Origin: Bradyrhizobium sp. G127
GTDB lineage: Bacteria > Pseudomonadota > Alphaproteobacteria > Rhizobiales > Xanthobacteraceae
Length of the DNA stretch: 64,000 bases
Direction: 5' to 3'
Assembly: GCF_021502575.1 (NCBI RefSeq)
Contig: NZ_JAKFGN010000002.1
Span: forward strand, 372,001 to 436,000
Made by a program: the position numbers and the translations under genes. Below, in pieces: positions 28,720 through 36,567 of this stretch. The first letter of the stretch is position 1; each line of letters opens with the position of its first letter. The notes under the pieces are model-generated. The model worked only from the letters and a program-made list of their open reading frames with translations. It searched no databases and was not told the origin of the DNA.

Positions 28720-29544
28720 ATGCCGCAAACATCCCGCTCCGCCGCTCCACAGGCGCCCTCGCCGCTGCTGCGTGAAACCATTGGCAGCATTGCCGTGCTG
28801 ACGCTCGATTCACCATCAACGCGCAACGCGCTATCGGAAGCGATGATCGTGGCGTTGCATGACGAACTGAATTCCATTCGTGACGACAAGCACGTTCGCG
28901 CGGTCGTTATTGCCGCGAACGGTCCAGCCTATTCGTCCGGCCACAATCTGAAGGAACTGACCGCCCGCCGCACCGACGCGGACAAGGGCCGCGCCTATTT
29001 CGCTCACATAATGAAGTCGTGCAGCGACATGATGCAGGCCATCGTGCATTTGCCAAAACCGGTCGTCGCATCCGTGCAAGGCGTCGCGACCGCCGCCGGA
29101 TGCCAGCTGGTCGCGACCTGCGATCTCGCGGTCGCATCCGAGAAAGCGACCTTTGGCACCCCGGGGATCGATATCGGCCTGTTCTGCTCGACGCCGATGG
29201 TGGCGCTCTCGCGTAACGTACCGCGCAAGCATGCCCTGCATATGCTGCTCACCGGCGACCATATTTCCGCCGAGCGCGCCCGTGAACTCGGTCTCGTCAA
29301 CAGCGTGGTCCCCGCCGGAACAGAACGCGATACCGCGATCGAACTTGCGAAGGCCATCGCGCTGAAATCCGCCTATACGCTGAAGGTGGGCAAGGAAGCC
29401 TTCTACCGGCAGGCCGAGATGAATCTTGCGGACGCCTATACTTATGCGGCACAGGTGATGACCGAGAACATGATGGCGCGCGACGCGCAGGAAGGCATCG
29501 GCGCCTTCATCGAAAAACGCGCGCCCAAGTGGGAAGACCGGTAA
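28720..29544 (+). CDS. Enoyl-CoA hydratase/isomerase family protein (ECHDC3-like)
   Basis: A 274-aa crotonase-fold enzyme. Oxyanion-hole motifs are SSGHNLKEL (first) and VQGVATAAGCQLVATCDLAVA (second). The SGHNLKEL form and the FGTPGIDIGLFCSTPMVALSR segment point to the ECHDC3-like subgroup and not the classic FadB hydratase; the usual Glu at the second catalytic position is not evident, so true hydratase activity is uncertain. A repeat separates it from the CoA-binding protein gene downstream. Confidence 0.85.
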   Translation: MPQTSRSAAPQAPSPLLRETIGSIAVLTLDSPSTRNALSEAMIVALHDELNSIRDDKHVRAVVIAANGPAYSSGHNLKELTARRTDADKGRAYFAHIMKSCSDMMQAIVHLPKPVVASVQGVATAAGCQLVATCDLAVASEKATFGTPGIDIGLFCSTPMVALSRNVPRKHALHMLLTGDHISAERARELGLVNSVVPAGTERDTAIELAKAIALKSAYTLKVGKEAFYRQAEMNLADAYTYAAQVMTENMMARDAQEGIGAFIEKRAPKWEDR

Positions 29545-29554
29545 ATCCTGCGAT

Positions 29555-29639
29555 TCGTCATTGCGAGAAGTGAAGCGACGAATCAATCCAGACTTGCTTT
29601 TCTCACGCTGGATTGCTTCGCTCCGCTCGCAAAGACGAC
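29555..29639. repeat. Palindromic intergenic repeat, second type
   Basis: Imperfect inverted repeat with ends TCGTCATTGCGAG / CTCGCAAAGACGA and inner arms AATCAATCCAG / CTGGATTGCTTCG. This family (GTCATTGCGAG...GCAATCCAG) is common in Bradyrhizobium-like genomes and differs from the copies at 40 and 23472. Confidence 0.72.
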
Positions 29640-29659
29640 AAGAATTTGATGGCCGCAAA

Positions 29660-30244
29660 GTGAACCACGACGTCTACGACGACAGCTATATCCGCGGGAT
29701 CCTGACCAGCGTGAAGTCGATCGCCATGGTCGGCGCATCGCCGGTCAATGTGCGACCGAGCTATTTCGCATTCAAATATCTCGTCGAGCGCGGCTACGAC
29801 ATGATCCCGATCAATCCGGGCCAGGTCGGTAAAAGTCTGGTCGGCAAACCGTTCGTCGCTTCGCTCAAGGACATCGGACGTCCCGTCGACATGGTCGATA
29901 TTTTCCGCAATTCAGATGCCGCCGCGGCGGTCGTAGATGACGCGCTCGCGCTGCCGGTGTCGCCGAAGGTGATCTGGATGCAGCTCGGCGTGCGGAACGA
30001 CGAAGCGGCCGCAAAGGCGGAGAGCGCCGGCCTCAAGGTCGTGATGAATCGCTGCCCGAAGATCGAATACGCGCGGCTGACATCCGAAATTCAGTGGCTG
30101 GGCGTCAATTCGCGCACGCTGAGTTCCAAACGCGCGCCCATTCCGACCAGCAATATGCGACTGTCTCTGAATCGCAGCAGCGTCGTTGGCGGCGCAACGA
30201 CGGCCGCCGACCGCGCCGCCAAAGACAAGAACGACGTACCTTAA
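29660..30244 (+). CDS. CoA-binding (YccU-like) domain protein
   Basis: A 194-aa protein with a Rossmann CoA-binding domain resembling the N-domain of succinyl-CoA synthetase alpha: SIAMVGASPVNVRPSYF, MIPINPGQ, DIFRNSDAAAAVVDDAL, WMQLGVRNDEAAAKAESAGL and the family's VMNRCPKIEY. YccU-type proteins are of unknown function. A GTG start is used because the open frame upstream is only the translated repeat. The last 50 residues are low-complexity and polar. Confidence 0.82.
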   Translation: MNHDVYDDSYIRGILTSVKSIAMVGASPVNVRPSYFAFKYLVERGYDMIPINPGQVGKSLVGKPFVASLKDIGRPVDMVDIFRNSDAAAAVVDDALALPVSPKVIWMQLGVRNDEAAAKAESAGLKVVMNRCPKIEYARLTSEIQWLGVNSRTLSSKRAPIPTSNMRLSLNRSSVVGGATTAADRAAKDKNDVP

Positions 30245-30400
30245 ACCCTGCCCGCTGCAGAACGATTGTCCGCGCGCAAAGAAAATAACGACAGGACTGT
30301 TGCCTGTTAACGTCAATGCTTGCTGATAGCTTGACGAAGGCTATACCTGCCCGCAGCATATCCTTCTCACGCCCGTTCGCGGCTCTCAAAGGGACATCTC

Positions 30401-31681
30401 ATGACGGACAGACTGCCCGGCTTCTCCACGCTCTCCATTCATGCCGGCGCGCAACCGGATCCGACCACGGGCGCGCGCGCGACGCCGATTTATCAGACCA
30501 CCTCGTTTGTCTTCAATGACGCCGACCACGCCGCCTCGCTGTTCGGGCTGCAGGCGTTCGGCAACATCTACACCCGTATCGGCAATCCCACGAATGCCGT
30601 GCTCGAAGAACGGGTCGCGGCGCTGGAAGGCGGTACTGCCGCGCTGGCCGTTGCGTCGGGACATGCTGCGCAACTGGTGACATTTCACGCCCTGCTCCAG
30701 CCCGGCGATGAATTCATCGCGGCGCGGCGGCTGTACGGCGGCTCGATCAATCAGTTCAATCACTCGTTCAAGAATTTCGGCTGGAACGTCGTCTGGGCGG
30801 ACACCGATGACATCTCGACCTTCGAAAAAGCTGTCACGCCGAAGACCAAGGCGATCTTCATCGAATCCATCGCCAATCCGGGCGGCACGGTGACCGATAT
30901 CGAAGCCATTGCGGCCATTGCGCGCAAAGCAGGCGTGCCGCTGATCGTCGACAACACGCTCGCGTCACCCTATCTGATCAAGCCGATCGATCACGGCGCC
31001 GATATCGTGCTTCATTCGCTGACCAAGTTTCTCGGCGGACATGGCAACTCGATCGGCGGCATCATTGTAGATGCCGGTACCTTCGACTGGTCGAAGAGCG
31101 GGCGCTACCCCGTTCTGAGCGAACCGCGGCCGGAATATCACGGCATCAGGCTGCAGGAGACGTTCGGCAACTTCGCTTTCGCCATTGCGGCACGCGTGAT
31201 CGGACTGCGCGACCTCGGCCCAGCCCTCTCGCCGTTCAACGCCTTCCTGATCCTGACGGGTATCGAGACGCTCCCGCTGCGCGTGCAGCGTCACTCCGAC
31301 AACGCCAAGGCCGTCGCCGAGTGGCTCTCCAATCATCCTGCCGTTGCATGGGTGAGCTATGCCGGATTGCCCGGTGACCGCTATCACAATCTCGCCCGCA
31401 AATATTCACCGAAGGGAGCCGGCGCGGTCTTCACCTTCGGCCTCAAAGGCGGATACGACGCCGGCGTCAGCCTTGTGTCGAACGTCAAGCTGTTCTCACA
31501 TCTGGCCAATGTCGGCGACACCCGATCGCTGATCATCCATCCCGCGTCGACCACCCACAGCCAGTTGAGCGACGAGCAAAAGGCGCAGGCGGGCGCAGGC
31601 GTGGACGTGGTGCGGCTCTCGGTCGGTCTCGAAGACAAGGAAGACCTGATCGCCGATCTCGATCAGGCCCTGAAAGCGTAG
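30401..31681 (+). CDS. metY: O-acetylhomoserine sulfhydrylase (aminocarboxypropyltransferase)
   Basis: PLP enzyme of the Cys/Met metabolism family that makes homocysteine from O-acetylhomoserine and sulfide. The 426-aa length and motifs fit MetY: YQTTSFVFND, YTRIGNPT, the PLP-binding Lys209 (VLHSLTKFLGGHG), and the C-terminal SLIIHPASTTHSQL. The 156 bases upstream do not show the conserved core of the SAM-II riboswitch that often precedes such genes in this class. A strong terminator follows. Confidence 0.93.
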   Translation: MTDRLPGFSTLSIHAGAQPDPTTGARATPIYQTTSFVFNDADHAASLFGLQAFGNIYTRIGNPTNAVLEERVAALEGGTAALAVASGHAAQLVTFHALLQPGDEFIAARRLYGGSINQFNHSFKNFGWNVVWADTDDISTFEKAVTPKTKAIFIESIANPGGTVTDIEAIAAIARKAGVPLIVDNTLASPYLIKPIDHGADIVLHSLTKFLGGHGNSIGGIIVDAGTFDWSKSGRYPVLSEPRPEYHGIRLQETFGNFAFAIAARVIGLRDLGPALSPFNAFLILTGIETLPLRVQRHSDNAKAVAEWLSNHPAVAWVSYAGLPGDRYHNLARKYSPKGAGAVFTFGLKGGYDAGVSLVSNVKLFSHLANVGDTRSLIIHPASTTHSQLSDEQKAQAGAGVDVVRLSVGLEDKEDLIADLDQALKA

Positions 31682-31704
31682 CCCGCCTTCCAACATCAAA
31701 AACC

Positions 31705-31740
31705 AAACGCGGCGCCGGGCATGGCGCCGCGTTTTTTATT
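31705..31740 (+). terminator. Rho-independent terminator of metY
   Basis: AAACGCGGCGCC-GGGCAT-GGCGCCGCGTTTTTTATT, 24 bases after the metY stop. Confidence 0.93.
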
Positions 31741-31770
31741 GGTACAGAGCAAAATGGCTTTGTGAAAAAT

Positions 31771-32592
31771 TCAGGTCTTTGCGGTTTCCATGGCGGCTTT
31801 CGCCTTGTTCTCACGGGCCAGCCGGGCATTGCGCTGGACAATCGAGAATGCCGCGAGAGCGACCAGAACCACCAGAAGCTGAGCCGACAAGGCCTCCAGG
31901 CTTGGATTGAGCCCGAGCGATTGCAGCCACGCAAAGCCCTTCAACTCGGTGAACGGCACGATGTTCTGTTCCTGGAATTCCTGAACCGCTTCGCCGATGA
32001 ACTTGATGCCCATCGCGAACAGAAATGCCGATGTGATGATGAACAGCGGACGCAGCGGAATTCTGCGCGCGATCAGGTTGATGAAATAGAACAGCACCAC
32101 GAGACCCGCGGTCGCGACGGCAAGACCCGCGAACAGCCCGGCGCTCCAGCCCCCCTCGGTGACAGCAAGCGCATTGATAAAGAGCACGGTTTCCGCGCCT
32201 TCACGAAACACGGCGAAGAACGCCAGCGCGCCGACGGCCCACGCCGTCTCCTGCGCCAGCGCGTCGTCAGCCTTGGTCGCCAGGTAGTCCTGCCAGCCGC
32301 GCGGATCCTGCTTCACCATCAGCCAGCCACTCACATAGAGCATCAGCGCCGCCGCGAAGAGGATAACAATGCCTTCGAAAATGTCATTGTGCTCGCCGGA
32401 ATTGAGCACGGCGAAGAGCCATGCGGCGATGATACTGGCGCCGATCGCCGCCAGAGCGCCGGCGTACAGCGCCGTCACGCGGTGGCCGCCTCCCACCTTC
32501 CGCAGATACCCCGCAAGCGCCGCAATAACGAGCATGGCCTCCAGCCCTTCGCGCAACAGGATAACGGCGGCCTGGATGAATGCGTTGGACAT
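31771..32592 (-). CDS. FTR1-family iron permease
   Basis: A 273-aa inner-membrane permease of the FTR1/EfeU family, which imports ferric iron. Seven hydrophobic spans are seen, with the two REGxE iron-coordination motifs: LLREGLEAML (residues about 13-22) and VFREGAETVLF (about 143-153). The start is the ATG at 32592, since the domain begins at once. No EfeO or EfeB gene is next to it, so it may act alone or with unlinked partners. A candidate iron-responsive site lies upstream at 32739-32755. Confidence 0.92.
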   Translation of the reverse strand: MSNAFIQAAVILLREGLEAMLVIAALAGYLRKVGGGHRVTALYAGALAAIGASIIAAWLFAVLNSGEHNDIFEGIVILFAAALMLYVSGWLMVKQDPRGWQDYLATKADDALAQETAWAVGALAFFAVFREGAETVLFINALAVTEGGWSAGLFAGLAVATAGLVVLFYFINLIARRIPLRPLFIITSAFLFAMGIKFIGEAVQEFQEQNIVPFTELKGFAWLQSLGLNPSLEALSAQLLVVLVALAAFSIVQRNARLARENKAKAAMETAKT

Positions 32593-32696
32593 GGATGACC
32601 TTGCTATAATCGGCGTGGGTGACCGTTCTATCGCGCGGCAAATCGAAGTTAAAGTACGCCCGGACCGCACCAAATCGTGACCGAGCACGAAATTGA

Positions 32697-32722
32697 AGAA
32701 ACGCCCATTAACCGGGCATTTC
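32697..32722 (-). terminator. Weak hairpin after ctaA
   Basis: Minus strand GAAATGCCC-GGTTAAT-GGGCGTTTC, one mismatch in nine, 30 bases past the ctaA stop; the T content after it is modest. Confidence 0.45.
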
Positions 32723-32738
32723 TTTCATTCCGGGTTAC

Positions 32739-32755
32739 TTTAGAATACTTCGATT
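32739..32755. promoter_or_regulatory. Possible iron control element (Irr-type)
   Basis: TTTAGAATACTTCGATT has a perfect left half of the TTTAGAA-N3-TTCTAAA iron control element known in Bradyrhizobium and a partial right half. It overlaps the ctaA stop and lies about 150 bases upstream of the FTR1 permease, which would fit iron control, but the match is imperfect. Confidence 0.3.
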
Positions 32756-33855
32756 TAGCGGCGTTCGTCGACGACAAGACGCAGCTTGGCTGGCGTCGTT
32801 GCCGGCAACGTGCGGCCCAGCCGCTCGACCTGAAACAATGCCAGGGTGAGCACCACGATCGCGACGGCCTGATGGGCAAGACCGAGATCGATCGGGACCT
32901 GATTGAGCAGCGTCAGGATGCCGATGGCGACCTGCACCAGCATCACAGCCGCGATCCAGACCGCGCCGGTGACGACGGCCGGACTGGTGCGGGAGCGGAC
33001 GGCATCGACGGCATGAGCAGCGGCCACCACCACCAGTGTGTAGGCGATCATGCGATGGGTGAACTGCACCGTCAGCATGTTGTCGAAAAAGTTTCGCCAC
33101 CACGGCTGTTCAAAGAACAGACGCGCGGCGGTCGGAATAAACGAACCATCGATCAGCGGCCAGGTGTTGAACACGCGGCCCGCCCGCAATCCGGCGACGA
33201 GTGCTCCGAAATAGAGTTGCAGAAACACCAGAGCCAGCAGAATCCTGCCGGTGATTTTCACGCGCGGCGGCGCAATGGCAGGCGGTTGGCGCTGAAGCCG
33301 CTGAAGTGTCCAGACGATCGCCGCGAAAATCACCAGCGCCAGCATGAAGTGGATGGCAAGCCGGTATTGAGAAACGGACACACGCTCTGTCAGACCGGAC
33401 GAGACCATCCACCATCCGACTGCGCCCTGCGCGCCGCCGAGCACAAAGATCACCCAGAGCCGGCGCTTCAGTTCCCGCGACAGAAACCCGCGCCACAGGA
33501 ACCAGAGAAACGGCAGCAAGAACACCGCGCCGATCAAACGACCGAGCAGGCGGTGTCCCCACTCCCACCAGAAGATGGTCTTGAATTCGGAAAGGCTCAT
33601 CCCGCGATTCATTTCGCGATATTGAGGAATGGTCTTGTAGGCTTCGAACTGCCGCGTCCATTCAGCATCCGTCAATGGCGGCAGAGTTCCGGTAACCGGC
33701 TTCCATTCGACGATGGAAAGGCCGGATTCCGTCAGCCGCGTCGCGCCACCGACCATCAGGGTGCAGACAATGAGGGCCGCGACGACGATCAGCCACGCGC
33801 GGACGCTCCGCATGCCTGCGGCGCCTGCCGGTCGCTCGGTCGCGATGTGGGTCAT
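32755..33855 (-). CDS. ctaA: Heme A synthase (COX15/CtaA)
   Basis: Converts heme O to heme A for cytochrome c oxidase, in the inner membrane. The 366-aa product has about eight spans and the four conserved heme-binding histidines: [28 protein letters not shown] and GLAHQAVAI. The [18 protein letters not shown] loop is typical of the long (type 2) form in alphaproteobacteria and mitochondria. Start at MTHIATERP; the frame upstream lacks a ribosome site. Confidence 0.95.
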   Translation of the reverse strand: MTHIATERPAGAAGMRSVRAWLIVVAALIVCTLMVGGATRLTESGLSIVEWKPVTGTLPPLTDAEWTRQFEAYKTIPQYREMNRGMSLSEFKTIFWWEWGHRLLGRLIGAVFLLPFLWFLWRGFLSRELKRRLWVIFVLGGAQGAVGWWMVSSGLTERVSVSQYRLAIHFMLALVIFAAIVWTLQRLQRQPPAIAPPRVKITGRILLALVFLQLYFGALVAGLRAGRVFNTWPLIDGSFIPTAARLFFEQPWWRNFFDNMLTVQFTHRMIAYTLVVVAAAHAVDAVRSRTSPAVVTGAVWIAAVMLVQVAIGILTLLNQVPIDLGLAHQAVAIVVLTLALFQVERLGRTLPATTPAKLRLVVDERR

Positions 33856-33954
33856 GATCCGAAATTGCAGCCTTGAATGAATTCGCGCGGACCTTATAGT
33901 CCCCGCACTTTTCCGCGCAAGGCGCGCTGCCGCAGCGACCAGCACAATTCTGTT

Positions 33955-34167
33955 ATGAATATCCGCACGCGAAAACTGATCGGAACATTCGGCCTGCTCG
34001 GCCTCGTCGTCGTCTGGTCCCTTGCCGGAATGGCAATTGCCCAGACGCCGTGGCTGGCGGCGTCAAAGCTCGCCCAGGCGATCTTTTATGTCGTCGCAGG
34101 CCTCGGTTGGGTACTGCCTGCAATGCCGCTGATCGCGTGGATGTCCCGGCCGGATCCTCAACCGTAG
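33955..34167 (+). CDS. DUF2842 family membrane protein
   Basis: A 70-aa protein with two membrane spans (about 9-30 and 41-63), matching the alphaproteobacterial DUF2842 family ([35 protein letters not shown]). Often found next to ctaA. Function unknown. It is divergent from ctaA and overlaps the end of the following minus-strand gene by ten bases. Confidence 0.85.
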   Translation: MNIRTRKLIGTFGLLGLVVVWSLAGMAIAQTPWLAASKLAQAIFYVVAGLGWVLPAMPLIAWMSRPDPQP

Positions 34168-35219
34168 TTGATCGCTGGCTCGATCGCGCGGCGCTTCTCC
34201 CTGCGCGCCGTCATTCCCGAAAGAACCACGCGCAGCGCGCGCAACGATCGCCGTCCGTCCCATGAAATCCGCGGAAGCGCCATCAAGTTCGACTGGCCAT
34301 CAGCCCTGACGACGCCGGGTTTGGTGGAAACTGCCGCGACAAACCCGGCTTCTCGCGCCAACAGCATCTCCCGTGGACCGAAGCTTCCTTCTCCGCCGAA
34401 CGGATAGGCGAAGTGCGGACAGGGGCCGCCGAGCGCGGTCTCCAACACCGTCCGGCCCATGATCATTTCGCGCAACGCGGCAGTCCCCTTGGTATGCGCG
34501 AGGTTCGGATAATTGACAGTTGCACTTCCAATGGTCGCATGCGGGTCTCGCGCCAATTTCGTCAGGTCTTCCCAGCTCATCGCGATGTCCCGCGACACCG
34601 CAGCGAGATCGACGCCATAGCGCCCGCACAGGTCGCCGATCGCGGTTGCCAGGTCCGGCGGCGGCAATGTCATCATCCAGGCATGCAGAATGTCGTAAAG
34701 TTGGTACTTTTCCACGAGACTTGCGGCAAAGAAATGCCGCTCGACGCGGTTCATCACGAGGCCGATCCGATGATTGCACGTGATGACCTGCTCAAGTGCC
34801 AGCCACCACGCCTGGTCGATACCGTCGACAAAGCCGGTCGGAACGTACAGCGCGAACGGTATCCGGTGACGCGACAACACCGGATAGGCGAATGTCATGA
34901 AATCGCGATGGCCGCCATCGAACGTCAGGCAGACGAAACGGCGCGCGAGCGATGCCTGCTGCGCCCGCTCGACCACTTCATCAAGAGAGAGAATATCGAA
35001 ATTCCACCGCTTTAGCGCAACAATCGCGTCCTCGAGAAATTCGGGGGTTATGTCCTGCGAACGCAATGGCTGGAACGGCTCGCTGCGCCGCGGACGAACA
35101 TGCTCAAACTTCAGGATGATACCGGAGCCTCCGGTTCTGGCCTCGATGATGCGCGCCACGCCGCTGAAATACGCGAATTCCAGCCCCATATCTGCGAGAA
35201 GGCCCTTTCGAAACAGCAC
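34158..35219 (-). CDS. NodB-like polysaccharide deacetylase homologue, active site degraded
   Basis: A 353-aa cytoplasmic-looking NodB-fold (CE4) protein at the edge of the exopolysaccharide locus. The family metal-binding residues are missing: the TFDDG motif is TFDGG (99-103), and the HxxxH motif reads ATVNY (233-237), so both histidines are gone. FAYPFGG stands where family members have RYPFG. It should therefore not deacetylate by the usual metal mechanism and may be a binding or regulatory protein. GTG start with AAGGGA upstream; an ATG ten codons in is an alternative. Confidence 0.85.
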   Translation of the reverse strand: MLFRKGLLADMGLEFAYFSGVARIIEARTGGSGIILKFEHVRPRRSEPFQPLRSQDITPEFLEDAIVALKRWNFDILSLDEVVERAQQASLARRFVCLTFDGGHRDFMTFAYPVLSRHRIPFALYVPTGFVDGIDQAWWLALEQVITCNHRIGLVMNRVERHFFAASLVEKYQLYDILHAWMMTLPPPDLATAIGDLCGRYGVDLAAVSRDIAMSWEDLTKLARDPHATIGSATVNYPNLAHTKGTAALREMIMGRTVLETALGGPCPHFAYPFGGEGSFGPREMLLAREAGFVAAVSTKPGVVRADGQSNLMALPRISWDGRRSLRALRVVLSGMTARREKRRAIEPAINYG

Positions 35220-35295
35220 TTAATCCCTTTCCGATACACATAAATGCCAGCCGGAACGCCATTCTCATTACTCTTTGTTGACATTTCTTTGAATA

Positions 35296-36543
35296 ATGTC
35301 GGCCCAAGCCATAAATCCTAAAATGTCAGAGAAAACAGGTCCGCCAATGGCCATGGCTGCAACGCTTCACGACGCAGACGCGCATCCGCGACCGCATGGC
35401 GATGCAAGCCGCATCGCGCGTGTCGATGTTATTCGTGACATGGTCGAAGCCGAACATCGCTGGCAGGCCTTTGAGGGCCCCGATTTCCTTTTTACGCCCT
35501 ATCAGCGCTTCGAGTTTCTCGATGCCTGGCAGCAGACCATCGGCGTGCACGACGGCGCCGCTCCTTTCATCGTCATCGCCACCGACGCCGACAACCGTCC
35601 GCTGCTGCTGCTTCCCCTGACCGTCGGCCGCGAGAACGGCGCAAGAATTGCGCGCTTCATGGGCGGCAAGCATCCAACCTTCAACATGGCGCTCTGGCGA
35701 CGCGAGTTCGCGGAAACCATTACGGGGACCGAACTCGACGGCCTGATCGCGGCCATTCGCCGGCAGCCGAACGGTCCCGACGTACTTGCTTTCACGCAAC
35801 AGCCACAGCGGTGGCGGAACATTGCGAACCCGCTGGCTCAGCTCTCAGGGCAGCCCTCGACCAATCAGTGCCCACTGCTGATCATGACACCGGGTTGCAA
35901 GCCTGAAGACCGCGTCAGCGCGTCCACCCGGCGGCGATTGCGGAACAAGGAACGCAAACTGCAGTCCCTTCCCGGCTATCGCTATTTTGTCGCCGAGACC
36001 GACGCCGACATCAACCGCCTTCTCGACGCGTTCTTCATCATCAAGCCGCAGCGCATGGCGCTCTCCAGACTTCCCGATGTGTTTTCGGATGAGGCGACCA
36101 AGAAATTTGTTCGCGACGCCTGCCTGGCAACGCTTCCCAACGGCGCGCGCGCGATCGAGCTTCACGCCATCGAATGCGACAGCGAGATGATTTCGATTTT
36201 TGCCGCCGTCGCGGACGGTGAGCGTTTCTCGACCATGTTCAATACCTATACGATCTCGGACAACGCCCGCTATAGTCCCGGCCTTATTCTGCTGCGCTAT
36301 ATGATCGATCACTTCGGCGAGCGCGGCTACAGTTCAGCCGACTTCGGCGTCGGCTCGGACGTTTACAAGCTGACGTTCTGCAAGCACGACGAGCCGATGG
36401 TGGATACTTTTATTCCGCTGACCGCCCGCGGAAAGTTCGCGGCGCTCGGCATGTCATCGCTCACGCACGCCAAACGGCTCGTGAAGCAAAATCCGGCGCT
36501 GATGCAGATGGCGCAGATGCTGCGCAACGCCATCTCCCGCTGA
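35296..36543 (+). CDS. CelD/BcsL-like GNAT acetyltransferase
   Basis: A 415-aa protein with the acetyltransferase domain (GNAT fold, Acetyltransf_6) found in polysaccharide clusters as CelD/BcsL-like proteins. Visible features: FLFTPYQRFEFLDAWQQ near residue 65, STRRRLRNKERKL around 215, and GLILLRYMIDHFGERGYSSADFGVG near 345, the last resembling the family's cofactor-site region. It probably acetylates a sugar or precursor of the exopolysaccharide. Divergent from the NodB-like gene. Three possible in-frame ATGs lie in the first 20 codons. Confidence 0.82.
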   Translation: MSAQAINPKMSEKTGPPMAMAATLHDADAHPRPHGDASRIARVDVIRDMVEAEHRWQAFEGPDFLFTPYQRFEFLDAWQQTIGVHDGAAPFIVIATDADNRPLLLLPLTVGRENGARIARFMGGKHPTFNMALWRREFAETITGTELDGLIAAIRRQPNGPDVLAFTQQPQRWRNIANPLAQLSGQPSTNQCPLLIMTPGCKPEDRVSASTRRRLRNKERKLQSLPGYRYFVAETDADINRLLDAFFIIKPQRMALSRLPDVFSDEATKKFVRDACLATLPNGARAIELHAIECDSEMISIFAAVADGERFSTMFNTYTISDNARYSPGLILLRYMIDHFGERGYSSADFGVGSDVYKLTFCKHDEPMVDTFIPLTARGKFAALGMSSLTHAKRLVKQNPALMQMAQMLRNAISR

Positions 36544-36567
36544 TTAGAAATATACCGTAGCGCGGAC

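Noticed and set aside
30245-30400. SAM-II riboswitch ahead of metY
   Set aside because: Such riboswitches are common in this class, but I could not find the conserved core with its GCTAAA-like end; only a small ATAGC/GCTAT hairpin is present.
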